A model generated the notes under the pieces. It searched no databases. It saw nothing but the letters and a program-made list of their open reading frames with translations, and had not been told where the DNA came from. The position numbers and the translations under genes are program-made. Below are positions 51,740-60,699 of a stretch of DNA of 64,000 nucleotides, one piece after another. Within the stretch, counting starts at the first letter, position 1. Each line of letters opens with the position of its first letter. Source of the stretch: Actinomyces viscosus (lineage in GTDB: Bacteria; Actinomycetota; Actinomycetes; Actinomycetales; Actinomycetaceae); the NCBI RefSeq assembly GCF_900637975.1, contig NZ_LR134477.1, positions 124,001-188,000 of the forward strand, read 5' to 3'.

Positions 51740-53101
51740 GTGACCGCCCCCTCCACGAGCGCCCCCGCCGCACCGCAGGCCGTCGAGCCCTTCGACGCCG
51801 TCGACGTCATCGCCGCCAAGCGCGACGGCGCCGCCCTGAGCGACGCCCAGATCGACTGGGTCGTGGACGCCTACACCCGCGGCGTCGTGGCCGAGGAGCA
51901 GATGAGCGCCCTGGCCATGGCCATCTACCTGCGCGGCATGAGCCGGGCCGAGACCGCCCGCTGGACCGGCGCCATGATCGCCTCCGGGCAGCGCATGGAC
52001 TTCTCCGGCCTGACCCGTCCGACGGCGGACAAGCACTCCACCGGGGGAGTGGGGGACAAGATCACCCTGCCGCTGGCGCCGCTCGTGGCCGTCTTCGGCG
52101 TGAGCGTCCCCCAGCTGTCCGGGCGCGGGCTCGGGCACACCGGTGGCACCCTGGACAAGATGGAGTCCATCCCCGGCTGGCGGGCCGATCTCACTGGCGA
52201 GGAGATCCTGGCCATGCTCGACGCCGGCGGCCCCGGAGCCGTCATCTGCGCCGCCGGAGCGGGCCTGGCCCCCGCCGACAAGCGCCTCTACGCCCTGCGC
52301 GACACCACCGCCACCGTCTCCTGCGTGCCCCTCATCGCCTCCTCGATCATGTCCAAGAAGATCGCCGAGGGCACCGGCGCCCTCGTCCTGGACGTCAAGG
52401 TCGGCTCGGGCGCCTTCATGAAGGAGATCGACCAGGCTCGCGAGCTCGCCTCCACCATGGTGGCCCTGGGCACCGACGCCGGTGTGACCACCCGCGCCCT
52501 GCTCACCGACATGTCCACCCCGCTCGGGCTCACCGCCGGCAACGCCCTCGAGGTCGCCGAGTCCCTCGAGGTGCTCGCCGGAGGGGGACCGGCCGACGTC
52601 GTCGACCTCACCGTCGCCCTGGCCCTGGAGATGTGCGACGCCGCCGGCAGCCCCGTGGGGGAGGACCAGGCCCGCGCCGCCCTGGCCGACGGCCGTGCCA
52701 TGGACGTCTGGCGCGACATGGTCCGCCGCCAGGGAGGGGACCCGCAGGCGCCCCTGCCGCAGGCGCCGGAGACCGAGACCGTCACCGCCCCGGCCGACGG
52801 CGTCCTGACCACCCTGGACGCCCTCGCCGTCGGGGTCGCCGCCTGGCGCCTGGGAGCCGGACGCGCCCGCAAGGAGGACCCGGTCCAGGCCGTCGCCGGC
52901 GTCACCATGCACGCCAAGCCCGGGGACCCGGTGCGCGCCGGGCAGCCGCTGCTCACCCTGCACACCGCCACCCCCGAGCGCTTCGAGCGTGCCCGGGAGG
53001 CGCTCGCGGGCGGCATCGTCATCTCTCAGGCCGGTTCCCCTCAGGCGGCCGACGCCGTCGCCCGCCGTGAGCGCGGCGTCGTCCTGGAGCGAATCGGATG
53101 A
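51740..53101 (+). CDS. Pyrimidine-nucleoside / thymidine phosphorylase
   Basis: This 453-residue enzyme splits uridine or thymidine with phosphate to base and (deoxy)ribose-1-phosphate. Signature SGRGLGHTGGTLDKMESIPG, the phosphate-loop KHSTGGVGDK, and a C-terminal barrel-sandwich domain (VTAPADGVLTTLDALAVG, MHAKPGDPVRAGQPLLTLHT) are clear. GAGGAG precedes GTG 51740. Sequence alone does not settle deoA versus pdp specificity. It is coupled by ATGA to the next gene. Confidence 0.93.
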   Translation: MTAPSTSAPAAPQAVEPFDAVDVIAAKRDGAALSDAQIDWVVDAYTRGVVAEEQMSALAMAIYLRGMSRAETARWTGAMIASGQRMDFSGLTRPTADKHSTGGVGDKITLPLAPLVAVFGVSVPQLSGRGLGHTGGTLDKMESIPGWRADLTGEEILAMLDAGGPGAVICAAGAGLAPADKRLYALRDTTATVSCVPLIASSIMSKKIAEGTGALVLDVKVGSGAFMKEIDQARELASTMVALGTDAGVTTRALLTDMSTPLGLTAGNALEVAESLEVLAGGGPADVVDLTVALALEMCDAAGSPVGEDQARAALADGRAMDVWRDMVRRQGGDPQAPLPQAPETETVTAPADGVLTTLDALAVGVAAWRLGAGRARKEDPVQAVAGVTMHAKPGDPVRAGQPLLTLHTATPERFERAREALAGGIVISQAGSPQAADAVARRERGVVLERIG

Positions 53102-53922
53102 CCACGCCCCAGCAGGTAGAGCCGGCCATCGTCGCCAGGGCCGTCAGCTCCCGGCTGCGCGTGGGACGCCTGACCCGGGCGGGCCAGGCCGTCACCCTGA
53201 CCCAGGCCGATGGCACGACCTGCGGTGCCACCTGTCTTCTGGCCGCCCGCCTGCTCCTGGCCCCAGGAGAGCGTCGGGCCCTGACCGATGAGCTCAGCTG
53301 GGAGGAGGCCGTGTCCTCGGAGCCCGGCCGGGAGGGCAGGCGTCTGGCCCGTCTCCTGTCCCGTCACCAGCTGCGGATCCAGCGGGCCATGAACCGCAGC
53401 GGCCTGGGTCCCGTGCCCTGGCCGAAGGCGCTCGGTTCCACCCCCTGGTCCGTGGCCCGGCAGATCACCGAGATTGTGAGCACCTGCGTTCCGGGCCGTG
53501 AGCGTCGCGTCTACGCGGTGAGGTGGGTGAGCGACCACGGCCCCGCCTGGGGGAGTGAGGTCGCCTCGATCCGCAAGGTGCTGGCCGGCGGGCTCCCGGT
53601 CATCCTGGTCACCGGCGGCCCGCTCGTCCTCGACAATGACACGGTGGCTGAGCCCGGTGCGGGATCTGTCGGATCTGCGGGATCACGGCTGCGCTCCGCC
53701 CTGGCCCGGACCCCGGCCGTGCCCCGCCACTACGTCCTGGCCCTGCCCTGGCAGGTCATCGAGCAGGACGACCCCGGTGAGAGAAGCGTGCACATCTACG
53801 AGCCCTCCAGCGGATCCGTGCGAGCCCTCGACCTGACCGCCCCGCGCGATCCGCACCGCCCCGGCCCCCGCGAGCTCGGCGGCTGGCCCCGCATCCTGGC
53901 CGTCATCGCGCCCGAGAACTGA
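53098..53922 (+). CDS. C39-like papain-fold protein in the nucleoside operon
   Basis: This 274-residue protein is not a known salvage enzyme. It has the layout of C39-like cysteine peptidases: Gln six residues before the Cys in QADGTTCGATCLL, a His in PRHYVLALPW, and IYEPSSG where DPxxG is usual. A Gly-rich loop GGLPVILVTGGPL precedes the His. There is no signal peptide, so it should be cytosolic. ATG 53098 overlaps the phosphorylase stop, implying co-expression. Whether it is an active peptidase and what it cuts are unknown. Confidence 0.65.
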   Translation: MTTPQQVEPAIVARAVSSRLRVGRLTRAGQAVTLTQADGTTCGATCLLAARLLLAPGERRALTDELSWEEAVSSEPGREGRRLARLLSRHQLRIQRAMNRSGLGPVPWPKALGSTPWSVARQITEIVSTCVPGRERRVYAVRWVSDHGPAWGSEVASIRKVLAGGLPVILVTGGPLVLDNDTVAEPGAGSVGSAGSRLRSALARTPAVPRHYVLALPWQVIEQDDPGERSVHIYEPSSGSVRALDLTAPRDPHRPGPRELGGWPRILAVIAPEN

Positions 53923-53993
53923 TCACCCCGACTTTGCCCCGATGAGGGCGACCGGGCCATGATGTCGTGACCGCTCCACCAGGAAGGAAGCCC

Positions 53994-54647
53994 ATGACCA
54001 CGCGCGCCCGGATCGCCTGCCTCATCGACCACACCCTCCTCAAGCCCGAGGCCACCGCCGCCCAGGTCGAGGCACTCATCGCCGAGGCCGCAGCCCTGGG
54101 CACCTACAGCGTGTGCGTCTCCCCGAGCCTGCTCCCGCTGGACCTGCCGGACGGCCTGCACCTGGCCACCGTCTGCGGCTTCCCCTCCGGCGCTCACGCC
54201 ACCGCCGTCAAGGCCGCCGAGGCCGCCGACGCCGTCGCCAAGGGGGCCGAGGAGATCGATATGGTCGTCAACCTCCGCCTCGTCAAGGAGGGTGACCTCG
54301 ACGGCGTCGAGGCCGATATCCGCGGCGTGCGCGAGGCCTGCCCGGGCGCCGTCCTCAAGGTCATCATTGAGTCCGCCGCCCTCACTGACGAGGCGATCGT
54401 CGCCACCTGCCGCGCCGCTGAGGCCGCCGGAGCCGACTTCGTCAAGACCTCCACCGGCTTCCACCCCGCCGGCGGCGCCTCCACCCACGCCGTCGCCCTC
54501 ATGCGCGCCACCGTGGGCGACCGCCTCGGCGTCAAGGCCTCCGGCGGCATCCGCACCGCCGCAGACGCCCTCGCCATGGTCGAGGCCGGAGCCAGCCGCC
54601 TGGGACTGTCCGCCTCTACCGCCGTTCTGGAGGGACTGGACGACTGA
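53994..54647 (+). CDS. deoC: Deoxyribose-phosphate aldolase
   Basis: DeoC cleaves deoxyribose-5-phosphate to glyceraldehyde-3-phosphate and acetaldehyde. The 217-residue TIM barrel has [21 protein letters not shown], Schiff-base Lys in [13 protein letters not shown] and the second Lys in [13 protein letters not shown] 53994 follows AGGAAGGAAG; upstream GTG 53967 lacks a site. It completes nucleoside catabolism. A phosphopentomutase, needed between the phosphorylase and DeoC, is not adjacent. Confidence 0.96.
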   Translation: MTTRARIACLIDHTLLKPEATAAQVEALIAEAAALGTYSVCVSPSLLPLDLPDGLHLATVCGFPSGAHATAVKAAEAADAVAKGAEEIDMVVNLRLVKEGDLDGVEADIRGVREACPGAVLKVIIESAALTDEAIVATCRAAEAAGADFVKTSTGFHPAGGASTHAVALMRATVGDRLGVKASGGIRTAADALAMVEAGASRLGLSASTAVLEGLDD

Positions 54648-54676
54648 GCGGCTCCTGCGCGACTGAGAACCCCTGA

Positions 54677-54712
54677 CGGGCCCGGCATCTGGCGACAGCA
54701 CTGCCGGGCCCG
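54677..54712 (+). terminator. Terminator of the nucleoside operon
   Basis: An 11-bp perfect stem (CGGGCCCGGCA) with a 14-base loop lies 30 bp after the deoC stop and before the metal-importer promoter. Confidence 0.78.
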
Positions 54713-54744
54713 CACTCGTACGTGCGAGGAAAGGTCGCCTCAAC

Positions 54745-54775
54745 TTGCAAAGTTTCGGGTACCCGAAACTATACT
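54745..54775 (+). promoter_or_regulatory. Metal-importer promoter with a perfect 20-bp palindromic operator
   Basis: AGTTTCGGGTACCCGAAACT (54751-54770) is a perfect palindrome placed exactly between a TTGCAA -35-like hexamer (54745-54750) and the -10 TATACT (54770-54775). A repressor there would block polymerase. Position before a metal ABC operon suggests a DtxR/MntR- or Zur-type regulator. Which metal is not known. Confidence 0.75.
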
Positions 54776-54782
54776 CGGCGCC

Positions 54783-55985
54783 ATGAGACCCATCCCCAGC
54801 ATGAGTCGCCGCAGCGTCGCGGCACTCGCCTGCCTCACCCTGTCCCTCCCGGCTCTGGCTGCCTGCGGAGGCGGCTCGACCTCCGCCGAGGCGCCGGGAA
54901 CGGTCAAGGCGGTGGCCTCCACCACCCAGATCTGCGACTACATCACCCAGCTCGCCACCTCGGATGCCTCCAGCGAGCTCTCCTTCGACCGCACCGGTGC
55001 GGACGGCAAGACCCAGCACTTCGGCGCCGACGCTGCCAAGGCCACGTCCCGCCTCAAGCTCACCTGCCTGCTGGCCCCCAACGCCTCCGCGCACGAGCAC
55101 GACATGACCACGGCCCAGTCCAAGGCCCTGTCCGAGGCGGACCTCTTCTTCATCTCCGGGGTTGACCTGGAGCACTTCCTGGACTCCGCCGTCGACTCCA
55201 CCGGCTTCAAGGGCACCATGGTGGTGACCTCCGGTGTCGCCGGAGCAGCCGACGTCGACGATCTCGCCGCCCAGCAGAAGAAGGAGGAGGACAAGCCCTA
55301 CAAGGTCGACCGGGGCAGTGCCAAGGTCGAGGTCGCCAAGTGGCCCTTCCCCGCGGAGGAGGGGGAGAGCGAGCCCGAGTTCCGCTTCGACCCGCACGTG
55401 TGGACCTCCCCGAAGAACGCCATCGTCCAGGTCACCAACATCGGCGCCGCCCTGGAGAAGGCCGCACCCGACCAGGCCAGTGTGTTCCACAGCCACGTGG
55501 ACGCCTACGTCGCCAGGCTCAAGAAGCTCGACGAGTGGGCGGCCAGCTCGCTGAACTCAGTGCCTCAGGACAAGCGGGTCCTGTTCACCAGCCACGACGC
55601 CTTCGGCTACTTCAGCAACGAGTTCGGCGTGAAGTTCGAGGGTGCGGCCCTGTCCGACTTCAACGCCCAGCAGGACGCCACCGCGGACAAGATCCAGGAG
55701 ACCGCGGACAAGGTCAAGGCCTCCGGCGCCGTGGCCATCTTCGCCGAGAACTCCAACAACCCCAAGTCCGTCCAGAAGGTCGCCGAGGTCGCCGGGGTCA
55801 AGGCCGTCATCGGCGACGAGGCCCTCTACGGCGACTCCCTGGGCACCCCCGGCTCCGACGGCGAGACCTACATCGGCTCCATCCTCCACAACGTCTCCAA
55901 CCTCACCAAGGCGTGGGGCGGCACGGTCACCGAGATTCCCGCCGACCTCGCCCAGTGGACCCCCAAGGCATCCGACGTCAAGTGA
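54783..55985 (+). CDS. Metal ABC importer substrate-binding lipoprotein (ZnuA/MntC class)
   Basis: This 400-residue lipoprotein has a signal ending in ALAACGGG (lipobox Cys at residue 28). Its fold is that of cluster A-I metal binders with candidate ligands in NASAHEHDMT, FDPHVWTSPKNA, SHDAFGYF and a late Asp/Glu region (IGDEALYGDSLG). A charged insert (KKEEDKPYKVDRGSAKVE) precedes the second His. Ligand pattern fits Zn2+ or Mn2+. ATG 54783 is seven bases after TATACT with no Shine-Dalgarno, so it is probably leaderless. Confidence 0.9.
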   Translation: MRPIPSMSRRSVAALACLTLSLPALAACGGGSTSAEAPGTVKAVASTTQICDYITQLATSDASSELSFDRTGADGKTQHFGADAAKATSRLKLTCLLAPNASAHEHDMTTAQSKALSEADLFFISGVDLEHFLDSAVDSTGFKGTMVVTSGVAGAADVDDLAAQQKKEEDKPYKVDRGSAKVEVAKWPFPAEEGESEPEFRFDPHVWTSPKNAIVQVTNIGAALEKAAPDQASVFHSHVDAYVARLKKLDEWAASSLNSVPQDKRVLFTSHDAFGYFSNEFGVKFEGAALSDFNAQQDATADKIQETADKVKASGAVAIFAENSNNPKSVQKVAEVAGVKAVIGDEALYGDSLGTPGSDGETYIGSILHNVSNLTKAWGGTVTEIPADLAQWTPKASDVK

Positions 55986-55993
55986 GACCCCGC

Positions 55994-56794
55994 ATGACAG
56001 ACTCCCACGATCCCGCACCCGCCTCGACCGATCCGGTCGTCACCCTGGAGGAGGCCTCCTTCTCCTACGGCCCCTCCACCGTGCTCACCGGCGTCGACGG
56101 CCAGCTCCCGGCCGGGCAGGCCCTCGCCCTCGTCGGCCCCAACGGCTCGGGCAAGACCACCCTCATGCGGGCCCTGCTCGGCATGGTGACCATCAGCGCC
56201 GGACGGGTGCGGGTCAACGGGGCGGCGCCGGGGCGAGCCCCACGGGGGTCTGTCGGATACGTCCCCCAGGTCAGCGACCTCGACCCCACCTTCCCCGTCA
56301 CCGTGCGGGAGGTGGTGCAGATGGGCATGTACTCCCAGCTCGGCATCCTGCGGCGCCCCGGCGCGCAGACCCGTCGTCGGGCCCTGGAGGCCCTTGAGAG
56401 CGTCGGCCTGGCCGACCGCGCCGAACGCCGCTTCGGCACCCTGTCCGGCGGCCAGCAGCAGCGCGTCCTCGTGGCCCGCTGCGTGGCCGCCCGGCCCCGC
56501 CTCATCCTCCTCGACGAGCCCTTCAACGGCCTGGACCAGCCCAACCGCGAGGCCCTGCTGTCCATCATCACCGACCTCAAGACCCAGGACATCTCCCTGA
56601 TCATCTCCACCCACGACCTCGTCCTGGCCCAGGAGACCTGCGAGCAGGCGGCGCTCCTGGCCGGGCGTCAGGTCGCCTTCGGGCCCCGCGACGAGGTCCT
56701 CGTGGCCCGATACATCGATGAGGCCTACGGCGGCCACGGCACCACCCGGCTGCTGGGCCTGCGCTCCGCGGCCGATGCGGGGGAGTCCCAGTGA
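55994..56794 (+). CDS. Metal ABC importer ATPase
   Basis: The 266-residue ATPase has GPNGSGKTT (Walker A), VPQVSDLDPTFPVTV (Q-loop), LSGGQQQRVLVARC (signature), LILLDEPFNGLD (Walker B) and STHD (switch His), the pattern of manganese/zinc/iron importers. ATG 55994 lies 8 bp after the binding-protein stop. It overlaps the first permease (GTGA). Confidence 0.93.
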   Translation: MTDSHDPAPASTDPVVTLEEASFSYGPSTVLTGVDGQLPAGQALALVGPNGSGKTTLMRALLGMVTISAGRVRVNGAAPGRAPRGSVGYVPQVSDLDPTFPVTVREVVQMGMYSQLGILRRPGAQTRRRALEALESVGLADRAERRFGTLSGGQQQRVLVARCVAARPRLILLDEPFNGLDQPNREALLSIITDLKTQDISLIISTHDLVLAQETCEQAALLAGRQVAFGPRDEVLVARYIDEAYGGHGTTRLLGLRSAADAGESQ

Positions 56795-57768
56795 ACGGCT
56801 TCATGACGCTCTTCAGCCAAGCACTCGAACAGCTGCGCCTGGCGGCCGTGAACGTCCCGGGCCTGGCGTCCCTGGCCGATGCCCCCTTCCTCTTCCGGCC
56901 CCTGGTCATGGTGGTGCTCCTGGGCGTCGTGGCCGGCGTCATCGGCGTCATCATCAACCTGCGCAGCGCCGAGTTCAGCGCCGAGGCCATGGTCCACGCC
57001 GTCTTCCCCGGGATCGTCGCCGGCGCCGTCTACTGGGGGATCAATGCCATCATCCCGGCCGCCTCCGTCGTGGCTGTCGCCGCGGCCCTGGTCCTGACGC
57101 TCGTCTCCCACCGGGCACGTCGGGGCGAGGCCTCAGAGGCCGGCACCGCCGTCGTGCTCACCAGCTTCTTCTCCGTCGGGCTCATCCTCTCCCTGGCCAA
57201 GGGCGACATGTCCGGCCAGCTCGAGGCCCTCATGTTCGGTCGCCTCCTGGAGGTCACCGATGAGCGCCTGGCCCAAGCCCTCATCGTGTGCGCCGTCGCG
57301 CTCGTGCTCATCGTGGCCACCTGGAAGGAGCAGGTCGCCTACGCCTTCGACCGCACCGGCGCCCGCGCCTCGGGGCTGCGGCTCCTCGCACTCGACCTGG
57401 CCCTCAACACCGCCATCGCGGCGGCGGTCGTCTCGGCCTCGACGGCGGTGGGCACCCTCCTCGTCATCGGCTACCTCGTCATCCCCGGAGCGACGGCGCG
57501 CATCCTCGCCTCCCGGGTGCGCACCATGGTCCTCGTCGCCATCGCCGTCGGCGTGGGCGGTGGCTACCTCGGCATGCTGCTCATGGTCCTGCCCGCGACC
57601 CTCGACAAGCCGGTCTCCCCGCAGGCCGCCGTGGCCCTGGTCATGGCCGCGATCCTCCTCCTCGCCGTCGGCGTCACCGCCGCACGTGAGCGGCTGCGTG
57701 GGGCGCTGCGGCGAGCCCGGTCTGCGCGGGACTCCGAGGCCTCGGTCGCCGAAGGGAGCCGAGTATGA
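56791..57768 (+). CDS. Metal ABC importer permease 1
   Basis: This 325-residue ABC-3 family permease has about eight or nine helices and conserved LRSAEFSAEAMVHAVFPG and GTLLVIGYLVIPGATARILASRV. GTG 56791 is coupled to the ATPase and its own stop overlaps the next permease (ATGA). Two different permeases imply a heterodimeric channel, as in SitCD- or YcdI-like systems. Confidence 0.92.
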   Translation: MNGFMTLFSQALEQLRLAAVNVPGLASLADAPFLFRPLVMVVLLGVVAGVIGVIINLRSAEFSAEAMVHAVFPGIVAGAVYWGINAIIPAASVVAVAAALVLTLVSHRARRGEASEAGTAVVLTSFFSVGLILSLAKGDMSGQLEALMFGRLLEVTDERLAQALIVCAVALVLIVATWKEQVAYAFDRTGARASGLRLLALDLALNTAIAAAVVSASTAVGTLLVIGYLVIPGATARILASRVRTMVLVAIAVGVGGGYLGMLLMVLPATLDKPVSPQAAVALVMAAILLLAVGVTAARERLRGALRRARSARDSEASVAEGSRV

Positions 57769-58649
57769 GCATCGGTCTCGACATCCTCCTGCTGCCCATC
57801 ATCGAGGTCGTCCTCATGGGGCTGCTGGCCGGTCTGGTGGGAGCGATCGCGCTGGTCCACCGCAGGATCTTCTTCACCGAGTCGCTCACCCACGCGACCT
57901 TCCCCGGCGCGATCGTCGGCGTCGTCGTGGCCGCATGGATCTCGCAGGCACTCCTCGGCCAGCGCGCCGACTTCACCCTCCTGTCCACCCTGGTGCTCGT
58001 GGGGGCCGGTCTCATGTGCCTGCCGATGATCTGGCTCATGCGGCGGCTCTCGCAGATACCGGGCATGACGTCGCAGTCGGCGGCCGGAGTCGTCCTCACC
58101 TTCGGATTCGCCCTGGGCTACTTCCTCTCCAAGTGGTTCTCGCCGCTGCCCCTCAAGGTGGACTCCTTCCTGGCCGGATCCGTCCTCAACGTCAGCCGCG
58201 TGGACGTCATCGCCGTCGGCGTCGTCCTGGTACTGATGGTGCTCGTACTCCTCGTGGCCGGGCGGTTCCTCACCTTCTACAGCTTCGATCCGCTGGGCTA
58301 CCGCGCCAGTGGCCTGCGTCCCGCCTGGGCCGAGGCCACCGTCATGCTCATGATCACGCTGACCATCGTCATGCTGGTGCCGGCTGTCGGCACGATCCTG
58401 CCCATCGCGCTCATCGCCGCCCCCGCGGCCGCTCTGGCTCCGTGGACCTCCACCATGCGCCGACTGCTGGTGGCGGCCCCGCTCCTCGGGGCGGCCATCG
58501 CTCTGGCGGGGTTGCTGGTCGCCGTCAGGCTGAGCCTGTCCGCCGGCGGTGTCATCGCCGTTGCCTCGGGGCTGGTCTACCTCGTCTCCGCCGTCGCCCA
58601 CTGGGCCGCGATGAGCAGGATCCGGGCCAGGATCCCGGTCCTGCGTTGA
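57765..58649 (+). CDS. Metal ABC importer permease 2
   Basis: The 294-residue ABC-3 permease shows ALVHRRIFFTESLTHATFPGAIVGV, with the same ESLTHAxFPG motif type as its partner, and FYSFDPLGYRASGLR in a cytosolic loop. It is the last gene of the operon. No strong hairpin follows immediately. Confidence 0.92.
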   Translation: MSIGLDILLLPIIEVVLMGLLAGLVGAIALVHRRIFFTESLTHATFPGAIVGVVVAAWISQALLGQRADFTLLSTLVLVGAGLMCLPMIWLMRRLSQIPGMTSQSAAGVVLTFGFALGYFLSKWFSPLPLKVDSFLAGSVLNVSRVDVIAVGVVLVLMVLVLLVAGRFLTFYSFDPLGYRASGLRPAWAEATVMLMITLTIVMLVPAVGTILPIALIAAPAAALAPWTSTMRRLLVAAPLLGAAIALAGLLVAVRLSLSAGGVIAVASGLVYLVSAVAHWAAMSRIRARIPVLR

Positions 58650-58945
58650 GTCCTTAGCACCCGGCTGGAAGTGCTCGGGTGGAAGGGCCTCATCGGGTCG
58701 CTGAATCCGGGTGGAATCAGACGCCGTCCTCTCGTGCGGTCCAGATCGTGTTCGGCGGGTAGGGGCTCACCCTTGGCGGAACCAGCGTCCCACTCGCAGC
58801 GTGCTGCCTGGGGCCTGCTCGCTCAACCTCTGACGATCGTCTGAGAATCAGTACTTGGGACCGGGGGCGGACGATTCTGGGGCAGACCCGGGATTCTCGC
58901 GGGAACTTTGGGTTTAAAGTCTCCGATTTCGTTGTCATGACGGCG
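58650..58945. other. Intergenic sequence, no gene seen
   Basis: No supported coding sequence. Three CGGSTGGAA motifs (near 58666, 58679 and 58710) and a GACGATCGTC palindrome (near 58832) are the only structures noticed. Confidence 0.4.
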
Positions 58946-59095
58946 GTTTACTGGGGTGGTTCGGGGGCTGCACGAGGTTTGGGGGCTATTGGAGGAGGTG
59001 CGGGTATACTCCACGAGACCCCGAGTCCCGTGCAGTGCGGTGAGCCCTTAGCCAGTGGGGCCCGGGGCTCGTGCAGTAGATCCTCTCCTTGGCGG
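58946..59095 (+). repeat. Dispersed repeat, copy B
   Basis: Units related to copy A occur at 58968 (CTGCACGAGG, inverted), 59007 (TACTCCACGAG, inverted), 59027 (CCCGTGCAGTG) and 59068 (CTCGTGCAGTA). The block from 58985 to 59095 lines up with 8475-8581, including a shared ending CTTGG(G)CGG. Downstream 59096-59265 contains no supported gene. Confidence 0.7.
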
Positions 59096-59265
59096 CGCTC
59101 TGGAGTCCTCGCCGCCCCAGTACCGGCCATCGCGCTGCGCGCTGGGGCTCGCCGTGGGGGCGTTCCAGGAGTGGGTCGTGCGGACGGCGCCGGCTCAGGC
59201 GGTGACGCTGAGGTGCGCGACGGCGCCGCGCGCGGCACGGTCGTCGCCGTCGAGCACAGCCAGCC

Positions 59266-59685
59266 TCAGGAGGCGCGGCGCGAGCGCATGGCTCTGAGCT
59301 GAGTGAGTGAGGAGTCCTCCGAAAGCTCCTGGTAGCGCGTCGAGCCGAGAGGGACCAGCGCCACCCGGCCCTGGCCATCATGGTGGAAGCCCCAGCCGTA
59401 GCGCTTGGCCAGCGGCGAGGAGCGCAGGCAGGCCTGGGGCTTGGCGAAGAAGGCCTCCCGCTGGGCGGCCCGCTCCGGGGGCTCGATGCCCCGCCGGATA
59501 GCGTGCACCTCGAACAGCAGGTCGTCGGAGGTCAGCTCGTAGGGGCGCTCACTGAGGAGCCGGTACTGGAGGAGAGCGATCGTCGGCGGTTTGCCCGCCG
59601 GGCCGGCAGGAGGCTCCTGCGCGTCCTGTGCCGGACAGTCCTCAGCAACCCGGATGAATGTCTCGGTGTAGTTGGTGCTGCTCAT
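59266..59685 (-). CDS. DUF6157 family protein
   Basis: The 139-residue protein matches the DUF6157 pattern: NYTETFIRVAEDCP at the start, PYELTSDDLLFEVHAIRRG in the middle and FFAKPQACLRSSPLAKRYGWGFH near the end. The start is ATG 59685; TAGCGT (59698-59693) lies seven bases before it, suggesting a leaderless transcript. The open frame to 59787 is not conserved. The function is unknown. It diverges from an AraC-type regulator 110 bp away, which may control it. Confidence 0.82.
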   Translation of the reverse strand: MSSTNYTETFIRVAEDCPAQDAQEPPAGPAGKPPTIALLQYRLLSERPYELTSDDLLFEVHAIRRGIEPPERAAQREAFFAKPQACLRSSPLAKRYGWGFHHDGQGRVALVPLGSTRYQELSEDSSLTQLRAMRSRRAS

Positions 59686-59795
59686 GGCCAGAACGCTAAA
59701 GGGGCCGGCAGGGGCGGTATAGAAGAAAGGCGACAGGTTGCGGTGGATGGCGCGACGGCGGCTGCGAGGCACGGGCGCGTGCCACACTGGGAGTC

Positions 59796-60656
59796 ATGTC
59801 AGCCGATCTGGACTGTGGCCCACGGGAGTTCCCGATCCGTCCGCAGGAGCGCACCGGGGTGCTGGCACCGGACAACCTCACCCGCTACCACGCGCACTGG
59901 GTGGCGCCCGATCCCGCGGTGGCCGACGTCGTCGACCAGTACTGGCACGTCTCATGGAACCTGGGCGACCAGAGCGTGGACCAGCGGATCATCGACGCCC
60001 CGGCCGTGACCCTGACGGTGGAGGAGGGAGATGTGCCCGCGCCCCTGGTGATCACCGGGGTCCAGGCCCGCGCCTGGCACCGCACGATCCACGGCCGTGG
60101 GAGGGTCTTCGCCATACGGCTGCGACCCGCGGGACTCGCTGTCCTCGGCGCCCTGTCGCCCCAGCGCCTGGCCAACACCGCGCTTCCCCTGACCGAGGAG
60201 CTGGACGCTGGACTGCACGCACTCATGCGCGGGGTCGCAGCCCACCCCACGCCCCAGGCCCGCGCCCGGGCCGCCGATGAGGCGATCCGAGCACGACTGG
60301 CCCACCACCCGCCCTCGGAGAGCGGCCTGCTGGCCAACCGGGTGGTCGACGAGCTGCGCTCCCGACTTCACCGACGCACAGGCGACTCCCTGCCCGCGGC
60401 CTTGCACGTCAGCGAGCGCACGATCCAACGCTGCCTGCGCGCCACCCTGGCACGCGGGCCGAGATGGGTGGGGCACCGCATCAGGCTCCAGGAAGTGGTT
60501 CTGGCGCTCACAGCGCGCCCCGACGCCGACCTGGCCACCATCGCCGCCGATCTCGGCTTCGCCGACCAGTCCCACCTGGCGGGCGCCTTCAGGGCCGCCT
60601 GTGGACTGAGCCCCAGCGCCTACCGACGCAGCCTTGAGGTCCTCATCAACGGATGA
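59796..60656 (+). CDS. AraC-family transcriptional regulator
   Basis: The 286-residue protein has an N-terminal DUF6597-like sensing domain (VADVVDQYWHVSWNLG, FAIRLRPAGLAVL) and a C-terminal AraC DNA-binding domain (LPAALHVSERTIQRCLRATLARGPRWVGHRIRLQEVV, DLATIAADLGFADQSHLAGAFRAACGLSPSAYRR). The second helix-turn-helix is complete. The inducer is unknown. It is divergent from the DUF6157 gene. Confidence 0.88.
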   Translation: MSADLDCGPREFPIRPQERTGVLAPDNLTRYHAHWVAPDPAVADVVDQYWHVSWNLGDQSVDQRIIDAPAVTLTVEEGDVPAPLVITGVQARAWHRTIHGRGRVFAIRLRPAGLAVLGALSPQRLANTALPLTEELDAGLHALMRGVAAHPTPQARARAADEAIRARLAHHPPSESGLLANRVVDELRSRLHRRTGDSLPAALHVSERTIQRCLRATLARGPRWVGHRIRLQEVVLALTARPDADLATIAADLGFADQSHLAGAFRAACGLSPSAYRRSLEVLING

Positions 60657-60699
60657 TCAACCGGATGATGCGCTGGAGGGCGCGCAGATCGGGGCCGGC

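Noticed and set aside
55340..55993. Extending the metal ATPase start to 55340
   Set aside because: The extension overlaps the binding-protein gene in another frame and has shadow composition; ATG 55994 begins just ahead of the ABC domain.
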